From the NCBI RefSeq assembly GCF_039544305.1, contig NZ_BAABLK010000092.1:1-64000 (forward strand): DNA of 64,000 nt, written 5' to 3'. The notes under the pieces were generated by a model, which was not told the DNA's origin, did not search any database, and worked only from the letters and a program-made list of their open reading frames with translations. The position numbers were made by a program, and so were the translations under genes. Source of the DNA: Paeniglutamicibacter antarcticus_C. Its GTDB lineage: Bacteria > Actinomycetota > Actinomycetes > Actinomycetales > Micrococcaceae. Below are positions 1 through 9,796 of this stretch, in pieces. The stretch's first letter is position 1. Every line of letters begins with the position of its first letter.

Positions 1-253
1 TGGCGCCGTTCTCGCAGAACTCAAAGACCTTGCGGTGGTCGGGGTCCGGCCACGCGCAACTCATGCAGTCGAACCCGTCCTTGTGGTTCATTTTTAGCAT
101 CGTCTTGCGGGTGCGCTCCACACCCATGTCCTTGAGGGCAGGTCCCATGGAGTGCATGACCCCGGGTATGCCCGCCGCCCAGGTCTTTGGCTCCCCGACC
201 TCGATCTCGGATTCGCTGGGCTCATTGACCTCGGGGGTGTTCTTGCGTGCCAT
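1..253 (-). CDS. FdhF/YdeP family molybdopterin oxidoreductase, N-terminal part (runs off left edge)
   Basis: The minus strand reads openly from an ATG at 253 to the window edge, giving 84 residues and no stop. The segment KMNHKDGFDCMSCAWPDP followed by FCENGA matches, from memory, the N-terminal signature of FdhF/YdeP-type oxidoreductases (bis-MGD enzymes of about 750 residues with one Fe-S cluster). A good ribosome site (AAGGAAA) lies 8-10 bases before the ATG. The substrate of this family is usually unknown; some members are annotated as formate dehydrogenase-like or linked to acid resistance. The gene is complete only outside the window. It transcribes away from the nitrate reductase genes, so co-function with them is possible but not shown. 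Confidence 0.82.
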   Translation of the reverse strand, partial: MARKNTPEVNEPSESEIEVGEPKTWAAGIPGVMHSMGPALKDMGVERTRKTMLKMNHKDGFDCMSCAWPDPDHRKVFEFCENGA

Positions 254-595
254 GATGCGTTTCCTTGTCTTCCGCCATTACCTGTAACCACAACGACGTG
301 CCGTTTACGACTCCGCGCGTCTACCTTAGGACTAACAGCTATTTATCGGCACCGCAAGGAAAATGATTGTTCCCGCATATCCGGAGGCTCGTTGCAATAC
401 CGTCCCGGGGCTTCTGTTTATGGCCCCTACAAAGACGGGCATGGACAAAGAACGCCACGCTTTGATGCTCCTGGTGTTCCGCCGGGGCACATCAAGGCCT
501 CGAAAGAAGCCTTCAGGCAGAAGTCCCCGCGGTGCCATCGACGTGGGGCAGCGCGGGCACCAGACGTCGGTTGACGACGCCTTTGCTGTGGGGAA
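254..595. other. Intergenic stretch upstream of the FdhF-like gene
   Basis: No supported gene here. It should hold the minus-strand promoter of the FdhF-like gene and the 3' end of the secreted-protein transcript. I see no clear terminator hairpin. Short overlapping reading frames in several phases look like chance open frames in GC-rich DNA. Confidence 0.5.
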
Positions 596-1330
596 CTATT
601 TGGAAATGCTCTTGGATGTGTTGGCCGCGGCCCATGTCGCGGTGGGAATCTGCAACCGGTAGCTCTTCCTCTTGGACTGCTTGACGTTGATCGACGCCGC
701 ACCCCTTTTTAAGTTGATCGTTTTGATGGTCTTCCACTTCTTGCCCGACTTCACCTGGAACTTCGCGCCGACGCTGTTGTACTGGGCATAGCGATACTTC
801 TCCGGTGAGTAGACCTGGGCCTTGGCCGTGAGGGTCACTTTCGAACCCTTGCGCTTAGCGCTCAGCGTGCTCTTGGTCTTTCCCCGGATCTGGAATTTCT
901 TGCTGGTGTCGTCGATGTAGGAGCGATAGTCGCTCCAATAGTCCTCTAAGAAGCTGTCGTAGTAATCGAACTCGGCGAAAATGTCGGCCGGACCCACCTT
1001 GTAGGTTCCGAGACCGCTGAAGGACGGACAGATGAAGGCGCGGTCCGTGATCTGGCGGCCGTCGAGCCACAGGGCATCGATAACACCGCCGCCGCGGGTC
1101 ACATCCACGGTTCCGGAGGAATCCACATACTCGCCCTTGATCTTCGTCGATGCCGATACCTTGAGGTTGCGACAATTCGAGTCCCCAACAGTGATGTCCG
1201 AAACCTTGTAACCGGTAATGTCGATGGGACGCTCGCTGGCATGGGCAGGAGCACCCATCGCAAGAAGGCCGGCGGTCAAGGTGATTGCGGCCCCAAGACC
1301 GGCACCCCGATGGAATACTGGTTTGTTCAT
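596..1330 (-). CDS. Secreted protein with Ig-like/basic C-terminal domain, function unknown
   Basis: A 244-residue product. The frame opens earlier, but the ATG at 1330 has a strong AGGGGGA ribosome site directly upstream and begins a classical signal peptide. That peptide has basic residues at 3-8, a hydrophobic core at about 10-25, and a likely cleavage after AHA at residue 31. The mature protein has a middle region rich in Asp/Tyr/Ser (about residues 100-145) and a Lys/Arg-rich C-terminal beta-type domain (about 150-244) of the VTLTAKAQVYS...KWKTIKT kind. I recognise that as a generic actinobacterial extracellular domain, not as an enzyme. Probably an exported wall-associated or extracellular protein. 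It stands alone, and its neighbours are other small exported proteins. Confidence 0.75.
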   Translation of the reverse strand: MNKPVFHRGAGLGAAITLTAGLLAMGAPAHASERPIDITGYKVSDITVGDSNCRNLKVSASTKIKGEYVDSSGTVDVTRGGGVIDALWLDGRQITDRAFICPSFSGLGTYKVGPADIFAEFDYYDSFLEDYWSDYRSYIDDTSKKFQIRGKTKSTLSAKRKGSKVTLTAKAQVYSPEKYRYAQYNSVGAKFQVKSGKKWKTIKTINLKRGAASINVKQSKRKSYRLQIPTATWAAANTSKSISK

Positions 1331-1649
1331 TTTTCCCCCTGGAAAGAGCGCGTGACATGCACAAGGCGGCATGACCGAACGTCGAATCCTACGGGGAACC
1401 TCAATGGTTTGACATGTGATGTCGGCCAACGGCAGAAATAAGTCGCGCCGGCCAACGGTGGGCGCTTCGGGATGGCAACTGAGGTCACCATCCGGTTCGA
1501 TGGGTCTTCGCCGTGAGTAGGCGAACCGCCATCGAAGCCGCTTGGTCTGGCTCCAGGAACCGGAGCCAAGCGGCCCCTGGTAGCCGTCCATGCTAGCGTC
1601 GGTGGTGTTTCGAACACCGAGCGTAGCCACCGGCTACTGAGGAGCCGAC
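1331..1649. other. Divergent intergenic region
   Basis: Separates the minus-strand secreted protein (start 1330) from the plus-strand membrane protein (start 1650) and so should carry both promoters. No RNA gene, repeat or confident promoter recognised. Confidence 0.4.
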
Positions 1650-1859
1650 ATGGGCAAGACGTTCTTGAGCGCATTCATCGCAATGGTCATCGCAGGGGTA
1701 GTGCTGATCCTGTCGATTCCACCCTTGTTCGAGGCGCATCAGCCACAACAAGAGCTGGTCGTCGGGTTATCGGGCGGGCTCGTCGTGGTTCTTGCGGTAG
1801 TCGTGTTGACCTTGCGGGCTGCCGGTCGGCGGACACCCAAAGAGGTCGACGTCGAATAA
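1650..1859 (+). CDS. Small membrane protein (69 aa)
   Basis: Starts at ATG 1650 with a GAGGAG ribosome site 6-7 bases upstream. It has two hydrophobic segments (about residues 5-25 and 36-57) joined by a short polar loop, and a basic then acidic C-terminal tail (RAAGRRTPKEVDVE). This is a typical two-helix inner-membrane miniprotein. No family recognised and no catalytic motif visible. It is not clearly in an operon, since the next gene is on the opposite strand. Confidence 0.65.
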   Translation: MGKTFLSAFIAMVIAGVVLILSIPPLFEAHQPQQELVVGLSGGLVVVLAVVVLTLRAAGRRTPKEVDVE

Positions 1860-1998
1860 TTCGATGAAGGCATTGAACCGTTCGGGGTTCAATGCAGCTT
1901 CGGAGCCGCCTTGGGGGAGGTTGGGCAGTTCCAATAATGCGCGGTCACATTGTGGTCAGCGTGTGGAAGGCATGGACGCGCCAAGCGCGTGTACTTGT

Positions 1999-2289
1999 TT
2001 ATTGACGCTCGACCGGAAACCCCCGTCTGCTCGATGTCGGGGGCATTACCTGCAGTGCATCGATCTTCACCAACGCCCTGTAGGTTGCGGCGATGAGCAA
2101 GATGCTCCCCACGAAGCTGAGCAACGCCCCCAAGGCCCCTATCATCAGGAACAGCACGCCGAGTTCGGTGGAGGGATTGATGAAGGCCGCCCTGAGGCCG
2201 AATGTCCAAGCGATGGAAACGATGAGCGGACCGGCGACAATAAAGGTGATACCGGCTACGAAAAGCCCGGCCGCATTCTTGTACTTCAT
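1999..2289 (-). CDS. Small two-helix membrane protein (96 aa)
   Basis: The frame extends further upstream, but the ATG at 2289 follows a clear AAAGGGGAAACC ribosome site and begins with MKYKNAAGLF. It is followed by two long hydrophobic segments (about residues 7-30 and 43-70) and a short cytoplasmic-looking tail. The upstream extension is low-complexity GC-rich sequence of the kind seen in non-coding frames, so it is left out. Function unknown. Confidence 0.6.
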   Translation of the reverse strand: MKYKNAAGLFVAGITFIVAGPLIVSIAWTFGLRAAFINPSTELGVLFLMIGALGALLSFVGSILLIAATYRALVKIDALQVMPPTSSRRGFPVERQ

Positions 2290-2563
2290 GGTTTCCCCTT
2301 TGTCTGGCACTGATGGTTTTTCGATTGAGTGGAATCGGCCGGTCGCTGATTCTGCGGATGCGTTGCGTTCCAGCTCTGGTCTTCTTCCACCTCGAGCCAT
2401 TGGACGCGATGGCCCGCGCCGGCCGGCCGGGAGATCCTGCAGTGGTTGAAGTTCAAATTCGCGGTGCCTGATCGGCAGCCGTCCGCACGCCCGTTTGGTC
2501 ATCACGACCCCTGAAGCGAAGTCCAGCTGCTCGGTGCCGTTCACGTTGGCACGGAGATTGCCG

Positions 2564-3181
2564 TTATTCATTGCGGATAGCGCGGACGCGCTGTACTTCC
2601 CGCCTGTCACTGGTCTCCGATTTGCCGGCCGGGGGAAGCGTCGCGGTAACCGTTTTCACGTCCGGGTTTGCGTCCATGATGTCACCGAGGACGGCCGTCG
2701 CAATCTCGGTCAGTTCCGATACTTCGCCGTATATGTCTACTGACTTGACCCGGTCCGAGTCGTCTTCGGCCACGACCACCAGTTCACCCGGTGCACCGGG
2801 TCCAAAGGATTCGATGAAGTAGGACGGGAAGGTTATTTGGTCCGGGCATTTAGCGCCATTCGATTCCAGGAATTCGGAGTTCAGCTTGTTGGCCCAGGCC
2901 TGTTCGTCGGTTCCGGCGATTGGCGTCTTCCAGACCTGGCACTCGATGTCGAAAGCGACGATGGGGCGCCCGTTGGTAATTGCGCGTGATTTGACCGTCT
3001 CAGGGTCCAACACCTTCACGGGTTTAACCTGAGGCGCGTCGGATGCTGATGGGCCCGCGCTGGCCGTCGGCACCGCTTCCGCGGTTCGTTTAACGGATTC
3101 AGGCGCCGCTGTTCCACCGGTGCACCCGGCTAGGCCGAGGGCGGCAACGAGTAGCAGCGTGGCTCGGGCACGGCTCTTCAC
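2564..3181 (-). CDS. Putative lipoprotein (205 aa), function unknown
   Basis: The chosen GTG start at 3181 has a strong AAAGGAAG ribosome site 4-5 bases upstream and opens a lipoprotein signal: basic residues 2-6, a hydrophobic core, then the lipobox LAGC with Cys20. A Ser/Ala/Pro-rich linker (about 22-55) precedes a compact acidic domain of about 140 residues containing two further Cys. After lipidation it would be tethered to the outer face of the cytoplasmic membrane. No enzyme motif is visible. Much longer upstream starts are possible in frame, but they would bury the lipobox. Confidence 0.7.
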   Translation of the reverse strand: MKSRARATLLLVAALGLAGCTGGTAAPESVKRTAEAVPTASAGPSASDAPQVKPVKVLDPETVKSRAITNGRPIVAFDIECQVWKTPIAGTDEQAWANKLNSEFLESNGAKCPDQITFPSYFIESFGPGAPGELVVVAEDDSDRVKSVDIYGEVSELTEIATAVLGDIMDANPDVKTVTATLPPAGKSETSDRREVQRVRAIRNE

Positions 3182-3818
3182 GATCTTCCTTTGTTTGGTT
3201 GCTCTCGAGTCTATGCAGGTGGGAAGACGATTTGCTAGCTGACATCGGTGGCGGGGCTTTTCGAAGTCGCACCATGGGCCATCTCTGCAAGCCCACTGAA
3301 GCCGGGTAGCAGGCATTGTTCGTTGGATGTTCAGGGAAAAGCGCCTGAAATCGTTGGCAACCGGCACGGCAATCGGGCCGGGTTCCTTCGTCCAAGGCGC
3401 CGGGATCCCTGAATGGGGCAACGACGCAACCCTGCCGGACAAGTGCGCATATGTCCACGCGTCCAGGTTCCTAGAGGGTTGCCCATCTTGGCCGGGGTGA
3501 CTGGGGGCCCTGTTCCCGCGCGCAATTTCCTCTGGGTCCGCGTCGTGGCGAAACGTGGGCGCTCCTACCGTCATCCCAGGAATCGTAAAACGGCAGGGGC
3601 ACCTGATTCGGGCAGGTCTTGGTGACGTAATTTCCTTTCGAAACGCAGTTTCCGTCCGCCGGGACGTCGAGTGAAATGTGATGGTGATCTCACTTTTTCC
3701 GTGTTACCGTGATGGGACTTCGAGGTTCTTGACCCGGGTCCACCGGGTTTCGCTGCGTGGTTTCCGGTATAGCTACTGATTCATTCTGGCCGTTGCTGCC
3801 AGGGGGAGAAGGACAGTC
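3182..3818. other. Intergenic region upstream of narG
   Basis: A 637-base gap between the lipoprotein gene and narG, which run in opposite directions. It must contain the nar operon promoter. A TTGACC hexamer lies at 3729-3734 and a TATAGC at 3768-3773, but their spacing (33) is wrong for a single promoter. I found no convincing FNR-type TTGAT-N4-ATCAA box. Reading frames inside it do not resemble known proteins. Confidence 0.4.
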
Positions 3819-6800
3819 ATGAGCACCAGTATGAACACCGGATTGACGGACGCGCTGATCAAGACCCGAAGATTCTTTACGAACAAGGAGGTCGTATCCC
3901 CTGACGGGCGCACCCTGCTTAAGGTCGGTGGCCGTTCCGGTGATTCCTTCTACCGTGACCGCTGGAGCCACGACAAGGTTGTCCGCTCGACCCACGGCGT
4001 AAACTGCACCGGCTCGTGCTCCTGGAACGTGTATGTGAAGGACGGCATCATCACGTGGGAGACACAAGCCACCGACTACCCCACCACCGGCCCGGACAAG
4101 CCCGAATACGAACCGCGCGGCTGCCCCCGTGGTGCTTCCTTCTCCTGGTACACCTACTCGCCGACCCGTACTCGCTATCCCTACATCCGCGGGGTCCTGC
4201 TGGAGATGTACCGCGAGGCAAAGTCCCGGCTCAAGGACCCGGTGCTGGCTTGGGCGGATGTGACAGAGGATCCGGAGCGTGCCACACGCTACAAGCGGGC
4301 CCGCGGCAAGGGCGGACTGGTCCGTGCGACATGGGACGAAGCAATCGAGATCGTCGCGGCGGCGCATGTGCACACCATCCGCAAGTGGGGACCGGACCGG
4401 GTCGCCGGGTTCTCCCCGATCCCGGCGATGTCGATGGTCTCCCACGCCTCCGGTGCACGCTTCGTGAACCTCATCGGCGGATCGATGCTCAGCTTCTACG
4501 ACTGGTATGCGGACATGCCCGTCGCCTCCCCCCAGGTCTTCGGCGACCAGACCGACGTCCCGGAATCGGGGGACTGGTGGGATGCCGGCTACCTGATCAT
4601 GTGGGGCTCAAACGTCCCGGTGACCCGCACACCCGATGCGCACTGGATGATCGAGGCACGCTACCGCGGGCAAAAGGTGGTGGTGGTATCGCCGGACTTC
4701 GCTGATAACACCAAGTTTGCCGATGAATGGCTGCCCGCCGAGCCTGGCACCGACGGCGCCCTGGCCATGGCCATGGGGCACGTGATCCTCAAGGAATTCC
4801 ACGTCGATCGCCAAACCCCGTATTTCAACCAATACGTGAAGAAGTACACCGACCTTCCATTCCTGGTCACCCTCGATGAGGCACGCGACGCGGCGGGCGA
4901 GCGCACTTTCACCGCCGGCAAGTTCCTCACCGCAGAGGACCTGACCGACGAGATTGTCCCCGAAGAGGAAAACGCCGCCTTCAAGACGGTGCTGATCGAT
5001 TCGGCCACCAACAACTTGGTGGTTCCCCCAGGTACCCTGGGCCACCGCTATGGAGAGACCGGCAACGGCAAGTGGAACCTGGATCTGGGGGACGTCGATC
5101 CCAAGCTCTCGCTGATCGACGGGGCGGACGAGAACGTCACGGTGGACATGCCTCGCTTCGACTCGGGGCAGGGCAACATCGGGGTCATCCGACGCGGTGT
5201 CCCGGCGCGCCGGGTAGCCGGCAGGTTGGTGACCACGGTCTTTGACCTGTTGCTGGCCCAGTACGGCGTGGGACGTCCCGGACTTCCCGGGCAGTGGCCC
5301 ACCGGCTACGACGACGCAGATTCCCCGTACACCCCTGCCTGGCAGGAGCGCATCACCGGGGTCAAGGCGGCCTCGGCGGAGAAGATCGGCCGGGAGTTCG
5401 CGCAGAACGCCGAGGACTCCAAGGGCCGATCGATGATCCTGATGGGGGCGGGAACCAACCACTGGTTCCACTCGGACACCATCTACCGCACCTTTTTGAC
5501 CCTGACCACCGTCACCGGCTGCCAGGGAGTCAACGGCGGCGGCTGGGCGCACTACGTGGGCCAGGAGAAGGTCCGCCCGCTCACCGGGTACACCCAACTG
5601 GCCAACGGGTTGGACTGGATGCGTCCACCAAGGAACATGGTGCAGACTGCCTATTGGTACCTGCACACCGACCAGTTCCGCTATGACCAGTTCGGCGCCG
5701 ACGCGTTGACCGCCCAGACCGGCAAGGGCCAACTGGCGGGCAAGACGATGGCCGATGTCATCGCCCAGTCCGCACGGCTGGGTTGGATGCCCTCCTACCC
5801 GACCTTTGACCGCAACCCGCTGGTGATCGGAGCCCAGGCACGCCAGAAGGGACAGTCGGCCAAGGACTACGTGGTCGAAGAGCTCAAGGCGGGCACGCTG
5901 AACTTTGCCGCCGAGGATCCCGATGCACCGGAGAACTTCCCCCGGGTGCTCTCGCTGTGGCGCTCGAACCTGATTGGTTCATCGGCCAAGGGCAACGAAT
6001 ACTTCCTGAACCACCTGCTGGGGGCCTCGCACACCATCACCGCGAAGGAGACCGCGGAACGTTTCCGTCCCAAGGACGTGAAATGGCACGAAGAGGCACC
6101 GATCGGCAAGCTTGACCTGCTGACCACCCTGGATTTTCGGATGACCAGTTCGACCCTGCACTCGGACATCGTGCTGCCGGCGGCCACTTGGTATGAGAAA
6201 TACGATCTTTCCACCACGGACATGCACCCGTTCGTGAACTCCTTCAACCCGGCGATCTCCCCGCCGTGGCTGGCCCGGACGGACTGGGACGCCTGGCAGC
6301 AGATCTCCCAGGTCTTCAGCAAGCTGGCCGAACGCCACCTGGGCACGCAGACCGATGTGGTCGCGGTGCCGCTGACCCACGACACCCCCGACGCGCTGGC
6401 CGCCCCGCACGGAAAGGTGCGGGACTGGAAGTATGGGCAATGCGAGCCCGAACCCGGTGTCACCATGCCCAAGATCGTCGAGATCGAGAGGGACTACACC
6501 CAGATCGGGGCGAAGATGCGCTCTATCGGGCCCCTGCTGGACACCCTCGGGGCCACCACCAAGGGCATCACCTTTGAACTCGGCCCGGAGATCGAGGAGC
6601 TGAAGAAGAAGAACGGTACCGTGCGCGGCGGGGTGGCAGATGGCCGCCCGGACATCCTCAAGGACTTCCAGGCCTGCGAGATGATATTGATGCTCTCGGG
6701 AACCACCAACGGGCGCCTGGCAACCCAGGGCTTCAAGACCCTGGAGAAACGCACCGGCAAGAGGCTGCATGACCTGTCCCTGGAACACGAGGGCAAGCGC

Positions 6801-7523
6801 ATCACCTTCGCCGACACCCAGCGCGGGCCGGTCCCGGTGATCACCTCACCGGAATGGTCGGGCTCCGAATCCGGGGGGCGGCGGTACTCCCCGTTCACCA
6901 TCAACGTGGAGCGGCTCAAGCCCTGGCACACGCTTACCGGCCGGATGCACTTCTACCTGGACCACGACTGGATGACCGAGCTCGGCGAGTCTTTGCCGAC
7001 CTTTAGGCCGCCGCTGGACATGACGGCGCTGTTCGATGAACCGAACATCGGTGCCGCGTCCCAGTCCGGGATCACGGTGCGGTACCTGACCCCGCACAAC
7101 AAGTGGTCGATCCACTCCGAGTACCAGGACAACTTATTGATGCTCTCGCTGTTCCGCGGCGGCCCGGGAATCTGGATGAGCCCGTTGGACGCGGAAAAGA
7201 TCGGGGTGAAGGACAACGAATGGATCGAGGCGGTGAATCGCAACGGCACCGTCACCGCCCGAGCCGTCGTCTCGCACCGGATGCCCGAGGGAACGGTCTA
7301 TATGTACCACTCCCAGGACCGGCTGATCGACATGCCGGTCTCCGAGACCAGTGGCCAGCGCGGTGGAAACCACAACTCGTTGACCCGCCTAATGATCAAG
7401 CCGACGCACATGATCGGTGGCTACGCACAACAGACCTACGCCTTCAACTACATGGGGCCCACGGGAAACCAGCGCGACGAAGTCACCGTGATTCGCCGCC
7501 GCAGCCAGGAAGTGGAGTACTAA
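3819..7523 (+). CDS. narG: Respiratory nitrate reductase, alpha subunit NarG
   Basis: A 1234-residue catalytic subunit of membrane-bound nitrate reductase. It reduces nitrate to nitrite at a bis-MGD molybdenum centre on the cytoplasmic side, using quinol electrons passed by NarH and NarI. The N-terminal FS0 cluster ligands are visible as His59, Cys63, Cys67 (HGVNCTGSC) and Cys102 (RGCPRG). The molybdenum-ligand Asp lies in DQTDVPES at residue 246. Length agrees with the family (about 1230-1250). Start ATG 3819 has AGAAGGA upstream. It is the first gene of narGHJI; narH begins on the base after its stop. No truncation seen. Expression is expected under oxygen limitation with nitrate, though no operator was found. 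Confidence 0.98.
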   Translation: MSTSMNTGLTDALIKTRRFFTNKEVVSPDGRTLLKVGGRSGDSFYRDRWSHDKVVRSTHGVNCTGSCSWNVYVKDGIITWETQATDYPTTGPDKPEYEPRGCPRGASFSWYTYSPTRTRYPYIRGVLLEMYREAKSRLKDPVLAWADVTEDPERATRYKRARGKGGLVRATWDEAIEIVAAAHVHTIRKWGPDRVAGFSPIPAMSMVSHASGARFVNLIGGSMLSFYDWYADMPVASPQVFGDQTDVPESGDWWDAGYLIMWGSNVPVTRTPDAHWMIEARYRGQKVVVVSPDFADNTKFADEWLPAEPGTDGALAMAMGHVILKEFHVDRQTPYFNQYVKKYTDLPFLVTLDEARDAAGERTFTAGKFLTAEDLTDEIVPEEENAAFKTVLIDSATNNLVVPPGTLGHRYGETGNGKWNLDLGDVDPKLSLIDGADENVTVDMPRFDSGQGNIGVIRRGVPARRVAGRLVTTVFDLLLAQYGVGRPGLPGQWPTGYDDADSPYTPAWQERITGVKAASAEKIGREFAQNAEDSKGRSMILMGAGTNHWFHSDTIYRTFLTLTTVTGCQGVNGGGWAHYVGQEKVRPLTGYTQLANGLDWMRPPRNMVQTAYWYLHTDQFRYDQFGADALTAQTGKGQLAGKTMADVIAQSARLGWMPSYPTFDRNPLVIGAQARQKGQSAKDYVVEELKAGTLNFAAEDPDAPENFPRVLSLWRSNLIGSSAKGNEYFLNHLLGASHTITAKETAERFRPKDVKWHEEAPIGKLDLLTTLDFRMTSSTLHSDIVLPAATWYEKYDLSTTDMHPFVNSFNPAISPPWLARTDWDAWQQISQVFSKLAERHLGTQTDVVAVPLTHDTPDALAAPHGKVRDWKYGQCEPEPGVTMPKIVEIERDYTQIGAKMRSIGPLLDTLGATTKGITFELGPEIEELKKKNGTVRGGVADGRPDILKDFQACEMILMLSGTTNGRLATQGFKTLEKRTGKRLHDLSLEHEGKRITFADTQRGPVPVITSPEWSGSESGGRRYSPFTINVERLKPWHTLTGRMHFYLDHDWMTELGESLPTFRPPLDMTALFDEPNIGAASQSGITVRYLTPHNKWSIHSEYQDNLLMLSLFRGGPGIWMSPLDAEKIGVKDNEWIEAVNRNGTVTARAVVSHRMPEGTVYMYHSQDRLIDMPVSETSGQRGGNHNSLTRLMIKPTHMIGGYAQQTYAFNYMGPTGNQRDEVTVIRRRSQEVEY

Positions 7524-9143
7524 ATGCGTGTCATGGCCCAAATGGCGATGGTGATGAACCTGGATAAGTGCATTGGCTGCCACACGTGCTCGGTCACGTG
7601 CAAGCAGGTCTGGACCAACAGGTCCGGTGCCGAGCACGTCTGGTTCAACAACGTGGAGACCCGTCCCGGGCAGGGCTACCCACGTACCTACGAGGACCAG
7701 GAAAAGTGGAAGGGCGGCTGGACGCTGACCAAGCGCGGCCGCCTCAAGCTCAAGGCCGGGGGACGGCTGAAGAACCTGCTGACGATCTTCGCCGCACCCA
7801 ACCTGCCGGGCATCAAGGACTACTACGAGCCGTGGACCTACGACTACGACAACCTGACCACCGCCCCGGCCCAGGAGCACATACCGGTGGCACGGCCCAA
7901 GTCGCTGCTCACCGGTCAGGACACCAAGATCACCTGGTCCTCGAACTGGGACGATGACTTGGCCGGCTCGACGGAGAACACGCACAACGACCCGATCCTC
8001 AAAAAAATCGGCGACAAGATCAAGTTCGAGTACGAGCAGACCTTCATGTTCTACCTTCCGCGCATCTGCGAGCACTGCCTGAACCCCTCGTGCGTCTCAT
8101 CGTGCCCCACCGGGGCGATCTACAAGCGCGAGGAAGACGGGATCGTGCTGGTGGACCAGGACCGCTGCCGCGGCTGGCGCCAGTGCGTGGGTGGCTGCCC
8201 CTACAAGAAGATGTACTTCAACCACAAGACCGGAAAGGTCGAGAAGTGCACGTTCTGCTACCCGCGCATCGAGATCGGGCAGCCCACCATCTGCTCGGAG
8301 ACCTGCGTGGGGCGCCTGCGCTACCTCGGGCTGATGCTCTACGACGCGGACCGCGTGCTGGCGGCCGCATCGGTCACCGACGAGCACGACCTCTACGAAG
8401 CCCAGCGCAACGTGTTCCTGGACCCGCGCGATCCGGAGGTCATGGCCGAGGCGGCCCTGGCAGGGATCCCGGATGAATGGATAGAGGCGGCCCAGCGCTC
8501 GCCGATCTGGGCCCTGATCAACGAGTACAAGGTGGCGCTGCCGCTGCACCCCGAATACCGCACCATGCCGATGGTCTGGTACATCCCGCCGCTCTCACCG
8601 GTGGTGGACGCGGTCACCGAGACCGGCGAGGACGCGGAGAAGAAGGACAACCTCTTCGCCGCCATCGACCAGCTGCGGATCCCGATCGAGTACCTGGCGG
8701 AGCTGTTCACCGCGGGGGACACCGTGCCGGTGGATAAGGTCTTGCACAAGCTTGCCGCCATGCGCTCCTACATGCGCGACATCAACATGGGATGGGAACC
8801 CAACGAGGAAATCGCCGCATCGGTCGGGATGACCGGGCAGCAGATCCAGGACATGTACCGGCTGCTGGCGATCGCCAAGTACGAGGAACGCTACGTCATC
8901 CCCGCCGCCCACTACGAGGATGCGCACAAGCTGGAAAACACCGCCACCGACTGCTCGCTGGATGTCGACGGCGGGCCGGGCATGGGCGGGATGGATGATT
9001 CCTTCAGCGAATCCTCCTCCATCGGCGGACCGGATGTCCCGGGACGCCCCGAAGGCGTGCGCATCAACCTGCTGAACTGGGACGGCCGGGGTACCCCCGA
9101 GGGCATGTTCCCCGATACACCGACCCACGGAGCAACGACGTGA
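7524..9143 (+). CDS. narH: Respiratory nitrate reductase, beta subunit NarH
   Basis: A 539-residue electron-transfer subunit carrying the Fe-S clusters that wire NarI haems to NarG. The first Cys motif is C16-x2-C19-x2-C22-x3-C26 (CIGCHTCSVTC). The others lie around residues 175-265 (CEHCLNPSCVSSCP, CRGWRQCVGGCP, CTFC, CSETC). The Trp in RGWRQC is the family's usual replacement that makes one cluster 3Fe-4S. The ATG follows narG's stop directly, and the end overlaps narJ by four bases, so translation is coupled. It is cytoplasmic and bound to the membrane through NarI. Confidence 0.98.
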   Translation: MRVMAQMAMVMNLDKCIGCHTCSVTCKQVWTNRSGAEHVWFNNVETRPGQGYPRTYEDQEKWKGGWTLTKRGRLKLKAGGRLKNLLTIFAAPNLPGIKDYYEPWTYDYDNLTTAPAQEHIPVARPKSLLTGQDTKITWSSNWDDDLAGSTENTHNDPILKKIGDKIKFEYEQTFMFYLPRICEHCLNPSCVSSCPTGAIYKREEDGIVLVDQDRCRGWRQCVGGCPYKKMYFNHKTGKVEKCTFCYPRIEIGQPTICSETCVGRLRYLGLMLYDADRVLAAASVTDEHDLYEAQRNVFLDPRDPEVMAEAALAGIPDEWIEAAQRSPIWALINEYKVALPLHPEYRTMPMVWYIPPLSPVVDAVTETGEDAEKKDNLFAAIDQLRIPIEYLAELFTAGDTVPVDKVLHKLAAMRSYMRDINMGWEPNEEIAASVGMTGQQIQDMYRLLAIAKYEERYVIPAAHYEDAHKLENTATDCSLDVDGGPGMGGMDDSFSESSSIGGPDVPGRPEGVRINLLNWDGRGTPEGMFPDTPTHGATT

Positions 9144-9796
9144 GCCCCCGGGTTCCGGCGCTGAAATTCTCGGGGCAAGACATCACCAGCGCGTGGCAAT
9201 GCGCCTCGATCCTGCTGGACTACCCCGATGAGCTTTTGCTCTCGCGCCTGGACCTGCTCGGCGACGTGGCCTCGACGCTGCCGCCCAAGATCGGTTCGGG
9301 CCTGTTGGAGACCATCGAGTACCTGCGCCGGCCCACGGTCAGCGAGACGCAAAGCGAATACGTCGACACCTTCGACACCCGCCGGCGAGGATGCCTGTTC
9401 CTGACCTACTTCTCCAACGGAGAAACCCGCAAGAGGGGACTGGCGTTGCTGCGCATCAAGCAGGTCTACGCCAAGGCCGGGCTGATCCTGGCCGATGAGC
9501 AGTTGCCGGACCACCTCTGCGTGGTCCTGGAGTTCGGTGCGCTGACCGATGCCAAGGCGGGGTTGAAGATGATCCTGGACAACAGGGCGGGCCTGGAGCT
9601 GCTGCGGATCCACCTGCGCGAGGTGGGCTCCCCGTGGTCCGGGGCGATCGAATCGGTTTGTGCCACCCTTCCGCCGCTGAAGGGCAAGGACCACGAGGCC
9701 GTAGCGCGGCTCATTGCCGAAGGCCCCGAAGAGGAAATGGTCGGACTGGACACCTATGGAATGCCGGATTTGGCACCGATTCAAGGAGGCCCGTGA
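9140..9796 (+). CDS. narJ: Nitrate reductase molybdenum cofactor assembly chaperone NarJ
   Basis: A 218-residue TorD/NarJ-family chaperone, needed to insert the molybdenum cofactor into NarG and to mature the NarGH complex before membrane docking; it is not part of the final enzyme. Features are the helical NarJ fold, ILLDYPDELL near residue 25, and the TFDTRRRGCLFLTYFSNGE block near residues 74-95, which is typical of the family. It starts with GTG at 9140 inside the narH stop (GTGA overlap), and its own stop shares a base with the narI ATG. Confidence 0.95.
   Translation: MSPRVPALKFSGQDITSAWQCASILLDYPDELLLSRLDLLGDVASTLPPKIGSGLLETIEYLRRPTVSETQSEYVDTFDTRRRGCLFLTYFSNGETRKRGLALLRIKQVYAKAGLILADEQLPDHLCVVLEFGALTDAKAGLKMILDNRAGLELLRIHLREVGSPWSGAIESVCATLPPLKGKDHEAVARLIAEGPEEEMVGLDTYGMPDLAPIQGGP

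Noticed and set aside
3729..3773. TTGACC and TATAGC as a narG promoter pair
   Set aside because: Spacing of 33 bases is incompatible with a single sigma-70-type promoter.
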